From an uncultured Roseobacter sp. (GTDB lineage Bacteria > Pseudomonadota > Alphaproteobacteria > Rhodobacterales > Rhodobacteraceae), in the NCBI GenBank assembly GCA_947501635.1, contig CANMWT010000003.1:389022-453021 (forward strand): DNA of 64,000 nt. Direction: 5' to 3'. The notes under the pieces are model-generated. The model worked only from the letters and a program-made list of their open reading frames with translations, was not told where the DNA came from and searched no databases. Shown one piece after another: positions 54,133 through 63,595 of the stretch. Each line of letters begins with the position of its first letter. Within the stretch, counting starts at the first letter, position 1. The translations under genes were made by a program, and so were the position numbers.

Positions 54133-54594
54133 ATGCGTCGATCGATTCTGATGCTGCCAATGGCTATGGGGGTATTGGGGGGTCCTGTATCATCCCAGCC
54201 GCTTTTTGAGGGTTCTAAGGCTTTCAATCCTTCCAGCGAAACAGCAATGGCGATTACCGGGCCAGTAATCTTGTCTACCAAGCGGATGGTCTTCGAGACC
54301 GGCGGGTCTCTTGATCTCGAAGTTCATGACGCCAAGAGTTCAGGCAATTGGGGCGCGTCTGGCGACGTGCCTATTGCTCAGGTATTCCGGGTATCAGGTG
54401 ACGTCGGACCGTTGCGTCAGGGAAACACGCTTTGTGGCGACCAGCCAATCACATTTATGGCGGCCTGGAACGAAGAAAGCTCTGGGTTCGGATATCTAGG
54501 CATAGCGATGTTTACGGGTGCGGCGGTGCCTACAAGCGTGGCTGACCAGAATATGTGCGCGACTTATTTCTACTCGATGGATGTTGGGGGCTAG
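54133..54594 (+). CDS. Small secreted protein of unknown function
   Basis: The product is 153 aa from an ATG with GGAGAATCAA upstream (an alternative start lies at 54121). A signal peptide spans residues 1-21 (PMAMGVLGGPVSSQ). The mature part is beta-rich (FETGGSLDLEVHDAKSS, then VPIAQVFRVSGDVG) with Cys residues in TLCGDQP and QNMCATY, perhaps one disulfide. The family is unknown. It is the only plus-strand member of a local cluster of small exported proteins. Confidence 0.6.
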   Translation: MRRSILMLPMAMGVLGGPVSSQPLFEGSKAFNPSSETAMAITGPVILSTKRMVFETGGSLDLEVHDAKSSGNWGASGDVPIAQVFRVSGDVGPLRQGNTLCGDQPITFMAAWNEESSGFGYLGIAMFTGAAVPTSVADQNMCATYFYSMDVGG

Positions 54595-54658
54595 TTCAGA
54601 AGTTGTCCTAGGCTATTCGACTGGGTGGGCTATTCATTGCTTGGTGCAACCATGTGGT

Positions 54659-54985
54659 TCAGCGGTAGGGAATGCTGAACAACGAGAAGCTGTTGGTCTG
54701 GGTGATTACAAGCGCTCCCGTTTCCGCCATTAGGCTTGTCATTGCTGCACTTCCCGTCGGACAAGCCACAAGATCTGCCGAATCGTCGAGAAATTCGACC
54801 GTAAACGCCGTTTCGCCCACAAGTTGGCACTCGTCGACATCGCTTCTGTAACCGCGGACGAAGCTCAGTTCCGGGTCAGGTTCGCTGATCTCGAACTCTG
54901 GAGCGGTTTCGACGCATCCCGTCGCGGTCAGAACCAAAGCACAGGCACAGATGGCACGCATGACCTTTTCAAGGCGCCTTTCCAT
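54659..54985 (-). CDS. Putative lipoprotein of unknown function
   Basis: The product is 108 aa from the ATG at 54985. A lipobox, LTATGC at about residues 19-24, follows a hydrophobic segment (MRAICACALVLTATGC), predicting a lipid-anchored periplasmic protein. The body has Cys residues (VDECQLVG, LVACPTG). The family is unrecognised. It is 5 bp downstream of the secreted protein at 54991. Confidence 0.6.
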   Translation of the reverse strand: MERRLEKVMRAICACALVLTATGCVETAPEFEISEPDPELSFVRGYRSDVDECQLVGETAFTVEFLDDSADLVACPTGSAAMTSLMAETGALVITQTNSFSLFSIPYR

Positions 54986-54990
54986 AAATT

Positions 54991-55512
54991 CTACTCCCAC
55001 TCTGCACCCGTGCTGCGCCAGGCCATTTCATCTGCATCCCAAACACTGGCCACGACGCAGGGCGTTGGGTTGATCCTATCGCATTGCGAGCCGTGCACAT
55101 CCGCCAGAAGCACGCGGAACGGGCCGATGTTCGCCGTGTCCCATCCCTGATTGAGAAGCGAGAACAAATGTTCCTCGACCAAGAAGTGAGACATGCAACC
55201 GCCTGTCCCGCAATAGAGCGATACAGCGGTTGAGCAGGCGAACCCGGACTCGTCCAGAACCCAGTCACGTTGGATGTCGCCGTCAAGATCGACACGGCGC
55301 ACAGCTCCAAATTCAAGGGCGAACTGTCCATTCTCGAAATCCGAACATGCCTGCCGTGCGACCTCGACTTTTTCCAGCAATTGAAAGGGCAGTTCGGACA
55401 AATCCTGCGCGTTTGCCGAAGCAGTGCATAGAGCTGCAAACATCGCGCACAGAGAGATCGTCCATCGTCGAGCAGCAACCCGTTTGCCCATTCCGGCTAG
55501 CTGGTGTCCCAT
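54991..55512 (-). CDS. Secreted cysteine-rich protein of unknown function
   Basis: The product is 173 aa from the ATG at 55512, which has GGAGAGACGG upstream. A signal peptide ends near ASANAQ. The mature part carries several Cys (ARQACSDFENG, SLYCGTGGCMSHF, SQCDRINPTPC), suggesting disulfides in the periplasm, and an acidic DLDGDIQRDWVLDE that could bind Ca. It lies between two exported-protein genes in one minus-strand run. Confidence 0.6.
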   Translation of the reverse strand: MGHQLAGMGKRVAARRWTISLCAMFAALCTASANAQDLSELPFQLLEKVEVARQACSDFENGQFALEFGAVRRVDLDGDIQRDWVLDESGFACSTAVSLYCGTGGCMSHFLVEEHLFSLLNQGWDTANIGPFRVLLADVHGSQCDRINPTPCVVASVWDADEMAWRSTGAEWE

Positions 55513-55540
55513 TTCCGTCTCTCCAGCCTTCCCACGTGTT

Positions 55541-56311
55541 TCAATTGCATTGTTCGTAGGTGTAATCACCGAATTCGACCCAGTTCCGCCCCTCATCGCT
55601 GAAGACAAGGAACTCTGACCGGTCTTCGCCCAATAGCGCGACTTGGAAGCCCGCTGGTGGTTGGGAGTTTCCGAAGAAACTGTATGAGGTCATCGCGCGT
55701 ACGGTCTCGCCATTGACGGTCACGATTGTATCCCACTGGTCACCTGGTTGACCCACCATCGCGTATTCGATGACCCTCTGAACGGCACCACCTCCACAAT
55801 AGACAATACCTTCGGATGCCTCCATGGTTTGAGAGACAGACGCGCCAGAATTGCAGGCCGCTCGTAGCGATTTGATAGCTGCGGATGATCCTTTGAGTGA
55901 GAAGATACCGTACGTGATATCCTGCTCGACCATCGAAAGGTTCAGTACCGCGTTTTGCGCGATCTGGTCCAAAACGAAAAAATAATCGTCTTGCTCGAAA
56001 AAACGGACTTCGACCGGATAGTTGTCGACGATCGAGATATCCGCATTCGCCGACCCCGCCTGGAATGCGCCAACCTCGGTCGAGCCATCCTTCAGGAAGC
56101 GGAATGACAGGCCTTGCTTGGCGACAATATCCTGTGCGTCTTCATAACCTGCTGGCGCGAAACGGACCCGGTCGCATTGCAGCTCTAGCGTCATGTTGTC
56201 AGTCTGGATGAAGGCATTGGCATTGGCGGGTCCGCTAAAATTCCATTCAGCCGTAGCAGTGGATGACATCAGTATTGAGAGGACCGTGCCAGTGATCAGA
56301 TTTCTTTTCAT
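55541..56311 (-). CDS. Exported protein of unknown function
   Basis: The product is 256 aa. A signal peptide of about 21 residues ends STATAEW. The mature region is beta-rich (DNMTLELQCDRVRFAPAG, then VVDNYPVEVRFF-type strands) with several Cys (LRAACNSG, GIVYCGGG). No family is recognised. It is the largest of four clustered minus-strand genes with signal peptides or membrane segments at 54659-56901, which may be one operon. Confidence 0.6.
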   Translation of the reverse strand: MKRNLITGTVLSILMSSTATAEWNFSGPANANAFIQTDNMTLELQCDRVRFAPAGYEDAQDIVAKQGLSFRFLKDGSTEVGAFQAGSANADISIVDNYPVEVRFFEQDDYFFVLDQIAQNAVLNLSMVEQDITYGIFSLKGSSAAIKSLRAACNSGASVSQTMEASEGIVYCGGGAVQRVIEYAMVGQPGDQWDTIVTVNGETVRAMTSYSFFGNSQPPAGFQVALLGEDRSEFLVFSDEGRNWVEFGDYTYEQCN

Positions 56312-56385
56312 AGGGAACCTTCTTAGTAGTTTAGCAATGTTTCGATAGGTCGCTGAAGAAGCCCTGACGAAGTCACACCATCTTT

Positions 56386-56901
56386 TTACGACGCAGGTGG
56401 GCCGTAGTCATTCGCACCTTCCTGTGACGGTCGGCTTAGCCACCAGATCATCAGTACTGAGAGTATGAGCTGAAGAACCCAAATAACCATCAAGCCGGTG
56501 GCGCCGAGAAAGGCTGCTGGGCCTCTCAACGCATCAGGGTCGTCCGCACCTTGCTCTAGAACTGAGAACACGGCGACGCCACTGAAAAGCATGAACATGG
56601 TTGCGATGCTGAGCGCTGCAGGCAAAAGCAGGTACCAGCCTGGTCTTCCAGTGTCGTGCAAACGACGCCATCCGGCGGCCAGCATGGGTATGACAACTGC
56701 AAGTTGGAAAATCGGTGTGAAGACTTGGTTACTCTCTCCAGTTTCAGGGTTCATTCCGAATAGAGAGGCGTCGACAATTGCCAAGACAATGCTGACGATG
56801 ACGACAAACAACACAAACCACCAATACTCAGACCGCAACGCGCGTCCCGAAAAAACGAAGTATTTTGCAAGGCACGTCTTAATTGCGTCAACGAAACCCA
56901 T
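56386..56901 (-). CDS. DUF805 family membrane protein
   Basis: The product is 171 aa from the ATG at 56901, preceded by AAGGAGAACACAAAG. YFVFSGRALRSEYWWFVLF is the DUF805 N-terminal motif, followed by WRRLHDTGRPGWYLLLP, the conserved central pattern. Four hydrophobic helices indicate an inner membrane protein. The function of the family is not known. It leads the run of small exported-protein genes. Confidence 0.88.
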   Translation of the reverse strand: MGFVDAIKTCLAKYFVFSGRALRSEYWWFVLFVVIVSIVLAIVDASLFGMNPETGESNQVFTPIFQLAVVIPMLAAGWRRLHDTGRPGWYLLLPAALSIATMFMLFSGVAVFSVLEQGADDPDALRGPAAFLGATGLMVIWVLQLILSVLMIWWLSRPSQEGANDYGPPAS

Positions 56902-56942
56902 CTTTGTGTTCTCCTTGAATACGTTGGCAAGTACTTTCTGAC

Positions 56943-57164
56943 ATGAGCAAACATCTTGCAAGCATTAGCCAACGGCTACTAACGCTCCACCTTTACGGAA
57001 CGCATTCTCTTCGGCGGACAAAGGCTGCGCTGATCTATCGCAAGACCGGCAATCTTCGGGCAGTCCAACTCCTGCTTGGACACACCAAGGTTGATTGCAC
57101 GGTCAGGTATCTTGGAGTCGAACTCGACGACGCCTTGAGCATCGCCGAGAAGATCGACATCTGA
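56943..57164 (+). pseudogene. Tyrosine recombinase C-terminal fragment
   Basis: The 73 codons encode only the catalytic end of an XerC-like integrase: YGTHSLRRTKAALIYRKTGN with the His-x-x-Arg motif, LLLGHTKVDCTVRYLGVELD with the second His and the catalytic Tyr. The core-binding domain and the first catalytic Arg are missing, so it is a truncated remnant of an integrated element. Confidence 0.75.
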
Positions 57165-57428
57165 CGGTTTGGCGGACGGCAGCGGCCGTTCGTTATTTCA
57201 AAACGGGTTCCGAACTTTCACGCGCGAACGGCCGCTCCTTGGGATAGCAGACCTTGGTCTATTTGTGTTCGATGACCGCCATGCGGGACAGAACGGCCGT
57301 TTGAGCCGTGCACCTGATTGTCCGCTCTCGGGCGTAGCGCAAGAGCTCCGTTCTCTGGAAACTCGGGGTTCCCTCGCAAATTACATCCATCTGAACTTCA
57401 GCAGGACGCCTCGACGCGCGATTTTTGG
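57165..57428. repeat. Intergenic degenerate-repeat copy with 12-bp inverted repeat
   Basis: AGCGGCCGTTCG (57181-57192) is exactly inverted as CGAACGGCCGCT (57225-57236). Further GAACGGCCG copies occur at 57292. The AGCAGACCTTGGT at about 57247 resembles 53966 and the motif also appears near 63764. No gene is visible. Confidence 0.5.
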
Positions 57429-57680
57429 CTACCCACTTAGTTCTTTCAGCAGCCATTCCGCGCGTTCAATATGGGTGCGCGCGACTTGCAGTTTATCTTC
57501 CAGCCGGGCCTTTCTGTCGGTCGATTTGGCCTTTGATATCTCAGTTTGAAGCGCGACCTCTTTGGAGCGGAGCTTCTGCAAAACGACCTCGACATGGGCA
57601 GGCTTGATCTTATGCGCCTTTCCACTTTCGAGACGTTCCTTGTAGTCTGCGACCTTCGTGGCAAGCTTTTTCAGGCCCAT
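57429..57680 (-). CDS. Small coiled-coil protein of unknown function
   Basis: The product is 83 aa with a GGGAGAGCAGAAG leader. It is helical and Lys/Glu-rich throughout (GLKKLATKVADYKERLESGK, then RKARLEDKLQVARTHIERAE) and has no signal peptide. The composition resembles a small cytosolic coiled-coil protein. The family is unknown. Confidence 0.6.
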   Translation of the reverse strand: MGLKKLATKVADYKERLESGKAHKIKPAHVEVVLQKLRSKEVALQTEISKAKSTDRKARLEDKLQVARTHIERAEWLLKELSG

Positions 57681-57724
57681 CTTCTGCTCTCCCGTCCCAA
57701 CACCGTGGAAACTCTAAACATGCT

Positions 57725-59602
57725 TCATGACAATCTCGTGACTGTCTTATCCGGCCCCCCAGAAGGCTGACTGCCCTCAGGGTCGGTTATTGCCTCGTGC
57801 AGTTCCTCTTCGTCAAGTGACAGCAGGCCCTCTACTTCAGCCAAGGCGCTGTCACGCTCGACATAATAGCCGCGCGCCGCTTCGATCAGGTCTCGCATAG
57901 CGCTGTAGGCATAACTTGAGTCGTTCATGAATGACGTGGCCGCAGCGGCGTTCATTTCACCTTTGCGGATCAGCGCATCAACGCGTCTTGCTGTTGATCG
58001 CACATCCTCTTCTATCCGGGCTCGCTCCTGGTCAAGCCAAAGCGTGCTGCGATCTTCTGGAGCAACGAGGCCGAGTTTCCTGATCTCAATCGCGACGCGC
58101 GCGATCTGCGTGCGCAGTTCATTATAGAGTTCGGTGATAGCTCCCTGCGGGCGCACCGTGTAGCGCAGGATGTTCTTGCGCAGGTGTTTTATGGATTTAA
58201 CCGCTTGCACAATGTTGCTCGCAACGTTGCGCAAAGTATAGATGCGGTCCGTGATCTCCGGATCCAGCCGTTTGTCACCGGCGCGCGACGTGAATTCCAC
58301 GATGCCCGAGTAAAGCGTCTTTACGCGTCGCTCATAACCCTCGTTGAGGTCCAGATCGAAAGGTCGTCGGCTTTGACGAACCAATCGGGCCACATCGTCG
58401 GTGGAATAGACCTGATCGCGATGCAGGTTAAGCCCATGCAGGATCAGTTCCGCCGCGTTTTCATACAGATGGAGCACCTCCTTGCGCAGGGCAATCTCAA
58501 GCGTTTGTGGAAACTCATCTACGGCTTCGTTCAAATAGCGCGGTTGGCTGACGTCAGGGACAGGTTCAAGGATGCGCCGTTCCAGAAATGTGACAAGCCG
58601 CGAAAGCAAAGGCAGCATGAGCAGGACACCGAGCACGTTGAAGATGGTGTGAAATACAGCAAGCTTCATCGTGTAGTCGGTTGAGGTTATCCCCACCCAT
58701 TCGCTGACAAAGTCCACCGTCCCACGCAACGGAACGATGAAAACAAGCGCAACAATCGCCGTCGAGGCATTGAATATGAGATGCGCCAGGGCAAGGCGTC
58801 TGCCTTGAAAGTTCGCGCCGAGCGAGCTGATGATTGCGGTAATCGTCGTGCCGATGTTCGCGCCGATTGCCAGTGCCAGCGCGTTTTCATAGCTGACCTG
58901 ACCCACCGCGAGGGCCGTTAGGATAAGAACCATCGTCGCGTGGCTGGACTGCATGACCACGGTCGCCGCGGTGCCGATCAGGGAATAGACGAACAGGCCA
59001 AGCAGGCCTGAAAGCGCAAAGCGCGTGAGGTCGATCTGTTCTTTAAAGGTATCGAACCCTTCTTTCATGTAGTGAATGCCGAGGAACAGAAACCCCAGCC
59101 CCGCCAGCGCATAGCCGATGCCTCGCAGAGGCTTGGGTTTCTGGAAAACCAAGACGATGCTGAGCGCAATCATTGGCATGGCATAGGCCGCGATATCCAC
59201 CTTAAGCCCGAGACCGGCGACAAGCCAGGCGCCTGTTGTCGTACCGATGTTCGCGCCGAATATGATGCCCACACCGCCGATCAGCGAGATTAGTCCAGCG
59301 CTGAGAAAAGAGATTGTCACGATTGAGACAAGAGAGCTGGATTGCAGGAGTGTCGTCGAGACGATCCCCAGCAAAAGCGCGCGGGGCGTCGAGGAGGTCG
59401 CGCGCTCCAGAGCCTGTTCGAGGGCGCCACCGCTGAACAGCTTGAATCCGTCCTCAAGCATGATCATGCCAAACAGAAAGATTGCCACGCCTGCCGCGAT
59501 GACCTGCGCGTCGGGGCTGATCCAGAAAGCCAGCAGAAGCGATCCGACGGCGACCGGGAGGTAAAACCGCTTCATGAAACCAAACGGGTGGGCGCGGCCC
59601 AT
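57725..59602 (-). CDS. Na/Pi cotransporter (NptA-like) with PhoU-like C-terminus
   Basis: The product is 625 aa from the ATG at 59602 (an ATG at 59575 is possible). The duplicated QSSS-type core of the family is visible as LLQSSSLVSIVTISFLSAG and VVMQSSHATMVLILTALA. The membrane half spans residues 10-340. A C-terminal PhoU-like helical domain (LRKEVLHLYENAAELILHGL, then VQAVKSIKHLRKNILRY) follows, typical of bacterial Na/Pi symporters. It likely moves phosphate with sodium. It is divergent from the PiT transporter gene across about 200 bp. Confidence 0.9.
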   Translation of the reverse strand: MGRAHPFGFMKRFYLPVAVGSLLLAFWISPDAQVIAAGVAIFLFGMIMLEDGFKLFSGGALEQALERATSSTPRALLLGIVSTTLLQSSSLVSIVTISFLSAGLISLIGGVGIIFGANIGTTTGAWLVAGLGLKVDIAAYAMPMIALSIVLVFQKPKPLRGIGYALAGLGFLFLGIHYMKEGFDTFKEQIDLTRFALSGLLGLFVYSLIGTAATVVMQSSHATMVLILTALAVGQVSYENALALAIGANIGTTITAIISSLGANFQGRRLALAHLIFNASTAIVALVFIVPLRGTVDFVSEWVGITSTDYTMKLAVFHTIFNVLGVLLMLPLLSRLVTFLERRILEPVPDVSQPRYLNEAVDEFPQTLEIALRKEVLHLYENAAELILHGLNLHRDQVYSTDDVARLVRQSRRPFDLDLNEGYERRVKTLYSGIVEFTSRAGDKRLDPEITDRIYTLRNVASNIVQAVKSIKHLRKNILRYTVRPQGAITELYNELRTQIARVAIEIRKLGLVAPEDRSTLWLDQERARIEEDVRSTARRVDALIRKGEMNAAAATSFMNDSSYAYSAMRDLIEAARGYYVERDSALAEVEGLLSLDEEELHEAITDPEGSQPSGGPDKTVTRLS

Positions 59603-59798
59603 GCTTTCAGGGCCCCGACGGCGTCAGGCGGGTTCGTCCGACCCGTTTTCCTCCCCATGCGATCACGCCCCTTCGTTACTGTTGCTGACCAGCAGCATAT
59701 CGACAGGTGAATGGTGTGCTTTGACATGGCTCATGGCTGACGTCATTCGGCCAAATAAAATAGCGCTGTTGATAAGGCAGTGAATTGGGGGAGCGGCC

Positions 59799-61364
59799 GT
59801 GCTGAGAACAGAAAACATCGAACAGGCAGTTCAGCGAAATCGCGATGAGTTGTTTCGCTTTGGAACGGCTTTGATTTTCATTGTGGGCATCATGCTCTTT
59901 ACCATTGTTCGTACCGATGGTGGAATGGATGGCATCCTTTTGGTCGCGGCCGCCATGATCGGCGGTTACATGGCCATGAATATCGGTGCGAACGATGTGG
60001 CAAACAATGTCGGCCCCGCTGTCGGATCGCACGCCATAACGTTGACGGGGGCTATCGTCATCGCAGCGTTCTTCGAAGCTGGTGGTGCACTCGTTGCTGG
60101 CGGGGATGTCGTCGGCACAATCAAGAGCGGGATCATCGACCCTGATCTGATCGCAGACCGAGATATCTTCATTTGGCTCATGATTGCAGCCCTGCTGGCC
60201 GCTGCTGTTTGGCTAAATTTCGCAACGGTCATCGGTGCTCCTGTGTCCACAACCCATTCGATCGTCGGCGGCGTGCTCGGCGCTGGGATCGCGGCTGCAG
60301 GCTGGAACATCGCGGATTGGTCCGTGGTGGGCCAGATCGCGGCAAGCTGGATCATCTCTCCGGTAATGGGAGGGCTGATCGCGGCAGGGTTTCTCTATGT
60401 GATTAAGCGCACGATCACTTATAAAAGCGACGTGCTGGGCGCCGCCAACCGCATGGTGCCGGTGCTTGTGGCGATCATGGCCTGGGCCTTTTCAACATAT
60501 CTGATGCTGAAAGGTGTCAAGAAAGTCATCGCGGTCTCCTTTCCTGTGGCATTGCTGATCGGGCTTGCCGTCGCCGTTGCCATCTACGTAATCATCCGTC
60601 CTTACATCAGGCGCATGACGAGGCAGATGGAAAACCGCAAGGCGAGCGTTAATGAGCTTTTTACTATTCCGCTGATCTTCGCGGCAGCGCTCCTGAGCTT
60701 CGCGCACGGTGCAAATGACGTTGCGAATGCGGTTGGCCCGCTTGCTGGCATCAACGAAGCCATTTCCGAAGGCGGTATTTCAACGAAAGCCGGGATACCT
60801 ATATGGGTCATGGCTGTAGGTGCCATCGGTATCGCATTGGGATTGGCGCTTTATGGACCAAAACTGATCCGAACTGTCGGCAGCGAGATTACCGAGTTGG
60901 ACAAGACCCGCGCGTTTTGTATCGCTATGGCCGCGGCAATAACTGTGATTATCGCATCACAGCTTGGGCTGCCCGTCAGTTCCACACATATCGCCGTCGG
61001 GGGGGTCTTCGGTGTCGGTTTCTTGCGCGAATATATCAAGTCCAGCTACGCACGCATGCTGGATGACATCCGAGACCACCATGCCGAGAGCGACCCGCAA
61101 GCCGTCGAAGCGTTTGTTGCTCAGTTCGAGGCGGCGGATGTAGCTACAAAAGGAGATATGCTCCGCGAAATGAAAGCTCAGGCGTCTGCGGAACGCCTGC
61201 TTGGCAAACAGGAAAGACGCGGTCTGGTACGTGTGCACCGTGTCGAACTGGTGAAACGAAACCTGTTGCTGCGCATCGCAGCAGCCTGGATCATCACTGT
61301 CCCGATCGCGGCGATCCTTGCAGCAATGTTCTTCTTCATGATCAGGGGGATGCTTTTGCCGTGA
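59799..61364 (+). CDS. pit: PiT-family inorganic phosphate transporter
   Basis: The product is 521 aa from a GTG with GGGGGAG upstream. The duplicated PiT motif is visible as GANDVANNVGPAVGS and GANDVANAVGPLAGI, and GAPVSTTHSIVGG with GLPVSSTHIAVGG supply the second conserved repeat. About ten membrane segments and a soluble loop rich in basic and acidic residues (DPQAVEAFVAQFEAADVATK) are present. It imports metal-phosphate with protons. The adjacent divergent Na/Pi gene suggests joint control, but no Pho box is recognisable by eye. Confidence 0.93.
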   Translation: MLRTENIEQAVQRNRDELFRFGTALIFIVGIMLFTIVRTDGGMDGILLVAAAMIGGYMAMNIGANDVANNVGPAVGSHAITLTGAIVIAAFFEAGGALVAGGDVVGTIKSGIIDPDLIADRDIFIWLMIAALLAAAVWLNFATVIGAPVSTTHSIVGGVLGAGIAAAGWNIADWSVVGQIAASWIISPVMGGLIAAGFLYVIKRTITYKSDVLGAANRMVPVLVAIMAWAFSTYLMLKGVKKVIAVSFPVALLIGLAVAVAIYVIIRPYIRRMTRQMENRKASVNELFTIPLIFAAALLSFAHGANDVANAVGPLAGINEAISEGGISTKAGIPIWVMAVGAIGIALGLALYGPKLIRTVGSEITELDKTRAFCIAMAAAITVIIASQLGLPVSSTHIAVGGVFGVGFLREYIKSSYARMLDDIRDHHAESDPQAVEAFVAQFEAADVATKGDMLREMKAQASAERLLGKQERRGLVRVHRVELVKRNLLLRIAAAWIITVPIAAILAAMFFFMIRGMLLP

Positions 61365-61617
61365 TAAACCGACCGTTGCCCATAAACGAGTGGGCGACGG
61401 CGTCATCGAAATAACGGACATTCATTAAGTACTCAGAAAAATACACTTTGGGCTCGCAGCCGACATCTGAGAGTTTTTATCAGATGACTGCTTTGAAGCA
61501 TTAAGCAGACATCTAGCTTCAACGGACCTGTAATTTCGACCACGCACATAATTTAGTATCCATGCGGTTTCACTCCTTAATAACTCATTGTTTGACCCGC
61601 CCCCGAGCATCCCCAAG

Positions 61618-62727
61618 TCAGGCGGAACGATTGGGCTCAAAATTTCCGCGCGGCCGGCCCACTTTATCCTGTGCGTTGGTGGGAAAAATGGTGGGAATAG
61701 GATCGGAATAAGATCGTCTGTTGTGGCGGAGTTCCTTGCCCTCCGGACAGATATAGCGGTCGTTGTCTGCGTCCCATGTGAAGTCGGCACGAGACCATGT
61801 GCCATCCTTGCGCTCCGATTTGTCAAACACCGGGATGAACGGAAGGATTTGCCGCTTAAGTGCGAGCCAGACGAGATTTTCCGAGGCACCGTAGGCTGTA
61901 TCGGCTGCGACCCAATCCGGTTTAAGACCAAAGCGCTCCTCGGTGCGGTCGATCATCTTGCGCATGGCCCCCACCTCGGCGGATTTGTTGGACCGGCTGG
62001 CGTCTACATCCACAATTATGCCGTGATCTGTATCGATGAGGTAGTTGTCAGAATAGGCAAAGAATGCAGGACCTTTGCGCGCCGCTGTCCATTGGCTGGC
62101 GGGGTCGGCGTGGGCCGTGAACTTGGGCTTGGCCGTCGTGGCCGCACCAAAGGCTTCGTCATCCAGGGTGTCGAGATACTCGCGCACTGCGCGCGAAGCA
62201 TCATGGGGATCAATGTCACGCGCCGCCCAGTCATCGGGATTGCTGGAGTTCTGTTTTTGAACGTCGGCGGCGATCAGGCTGGCATCGACCGCGAAACCCT
62301 GACCACCAACGAGCCCTTCCGCCATGCATCGCGCAACGGTCGTCTCGAACACATGACGGAAAAGATCGCTCTCGCGAAAGCGGCCATGGCGGTTCTTGGA
62401 AAACGTGGAGTGATCTGGAATGCGATCGGTCAGATCGAGACGGCAAAACCACCGATATGCCAGGTTCAAATGCACCTCTTCGCACAAACGCCGTTCAGAC
62501 CGAATGCCGAAGCAATAGCCCACCAACAGCATCCGGACCAGCAACTCAGGATCGATCGACGGACGCCCCGTGTGGCTGTAGGAACCCTCCAGATGCGCAC
62601 GGACGCTGCTGAGATCGACGAAGCGATCAATCGACCGCAGCAAATGATCCTCGGGGACATGATCCTCCAGCGAGAACTCGTAGAACAACGCCGCCTGCGC
62701 TTCCTGCCTCGATCCCATCATTCCCAA
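61618..62727 (-). pseudogene. IS1182-like transposase, 3' truncated
   Basis: The product is 369 aa. The N-terminal part, FSLEDHVPEDHLLRSIDRFV and RPSIDPELLVRMLLVGYCFG, the helix-turn-helix region RRLCEEVHLNLAYRWFCRLD, and the DDE residues in FAVDASLIAADVQK and VAADTAYGASENLV are all typical of IS1182. The family's C-terminal Cys-rich segment with the third acidic residue is replaced by an unrelated tail (IPTIFPTNAQDKVGRPRGNF), so the copy is truncated near 61695 and unlikely to be active. Confidence 0.8.
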
Positions 62728-62802
62728 TCCTCCCGCTCTTTGAGAGAATTGAATCAGCGACTAGCGCTTCGATCAACCGAGAGTTTTTCAACACAATCAG
62801 CC
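61618..62802. mobile_element. Truncated IS1182-family element with one terminal repeat
   Basis: The upstream end at 62780-62802 (GAGTTTTTCAACACAATCAG on the plus strand) fits an IS1182-type terminal repeat. I find no matching repeat at the other side. The downstream end is lost near 61690. Confidence 0.65.
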
Positions 62803-62905
62803 CATAGTTACCGTTGATGAATGGTGCAGCATCCGTCCGTCGCGAAGGGCGGAAAGCAGGCATGCGCTGGATGCCTCCGCATTCTGAGCGATGCCGACAA
62901 CGCGA

Positions 62906-63595
62906 CTAGTCCTCTGGGCTCAGAACCTTCCAGATCACCGCACCAAGGGCTGCACCAACCAGCGGAGCGACCCAGAACAGCCAAAGTTGCGACATTGCTG
63001 GTCCATCGGCGAACAATGCCACGCCAGTCGATCGTGCCGGATTGACAGATGTATTTGTGACCGGGATCGAAATCAGATGGATCAGCGTCAGGCCCAGACC
63101 GATAGCAATGGGGGCGAAGCCAGCCGGTGCCGCTGCTGACGTGGCACCGAGTATGATGATAAGGAAAAACGCTGTCATAACGATCTCGATGATCAGGGCA
63201 GCAGTCAGAGAAAACCCTTGTGGCGATGCGGACCCGTACCCATTTGACGCGAAACCCCCGACGCCTACAAATTCAGGCAACCCCGAAGCAATCATGTACA
63301 GGACAACCGCAGCAACAATGGCACCAGCCACCTGCGCCACCCAGTAGAGTATCAGTTCTTTTGCTTCAAATCGGCCTGCAATCATCAGGCCCAGCGAGAC
63401 GGCAGGGTTGAAATGCCCCCCCGATATATGCCCAACCGCATAGGCCATCGTTAGTACGGTCAGACCAAATGCCAAGCTGACGCCCAACCACCCTATGCCG
63501 ACATCAGGAACACCTGCCGCAAGGACTGCTGCACCGCATCCGCCCAATACCAACCAGAAAGTTCCAATAAATTCGGCCATCAATTTTTTTGTCAT
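62906..63595 (-). CDS. aqpZ: Aquaporin Z-like MIP channel
   Basis: The product is 229 aa from the ATG at 63595, close to the E. coli AqpZ length of 231. The two NPA pore motifs are [12 protein letters not shown] and [12 protein letters not shown]. The second motif is followed by Arg of the selectivity filter. Six hydrophobic helices surround them. The filter pattern favours a water channel rather than a glycerol facilitator. It lies downstream of the IS remnant on the same strand. Confidence 0.93.
   Translation of the reverse strand: MTKKLMAEFIGTFWLVLGGCGAAVLAAGVPDVGIGWLGVSLAFGLTVLTMAYAVGHISGGHFNPAVSLGLMIAGRFEAKELILYWVAQVAGAIVAAVVLYMIASGLPEFVGVGGFASNGYGSASPQGFSLTAALIIEIVMTAFFLIIILGATSAAAPAGFAPIAIGLGLTLIHLISIPVTNTSVNPARSTGVALFADGPAMSQLWLFWVAPLVGAALGAVIWKVLSPED

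Noticed and set aside
61588..62817. 409-codon plus-strand ORF opposite the IS transposase
   Set aside because: The minus strand encodes the IS1182 motifs; the plus ORF is a shadow.
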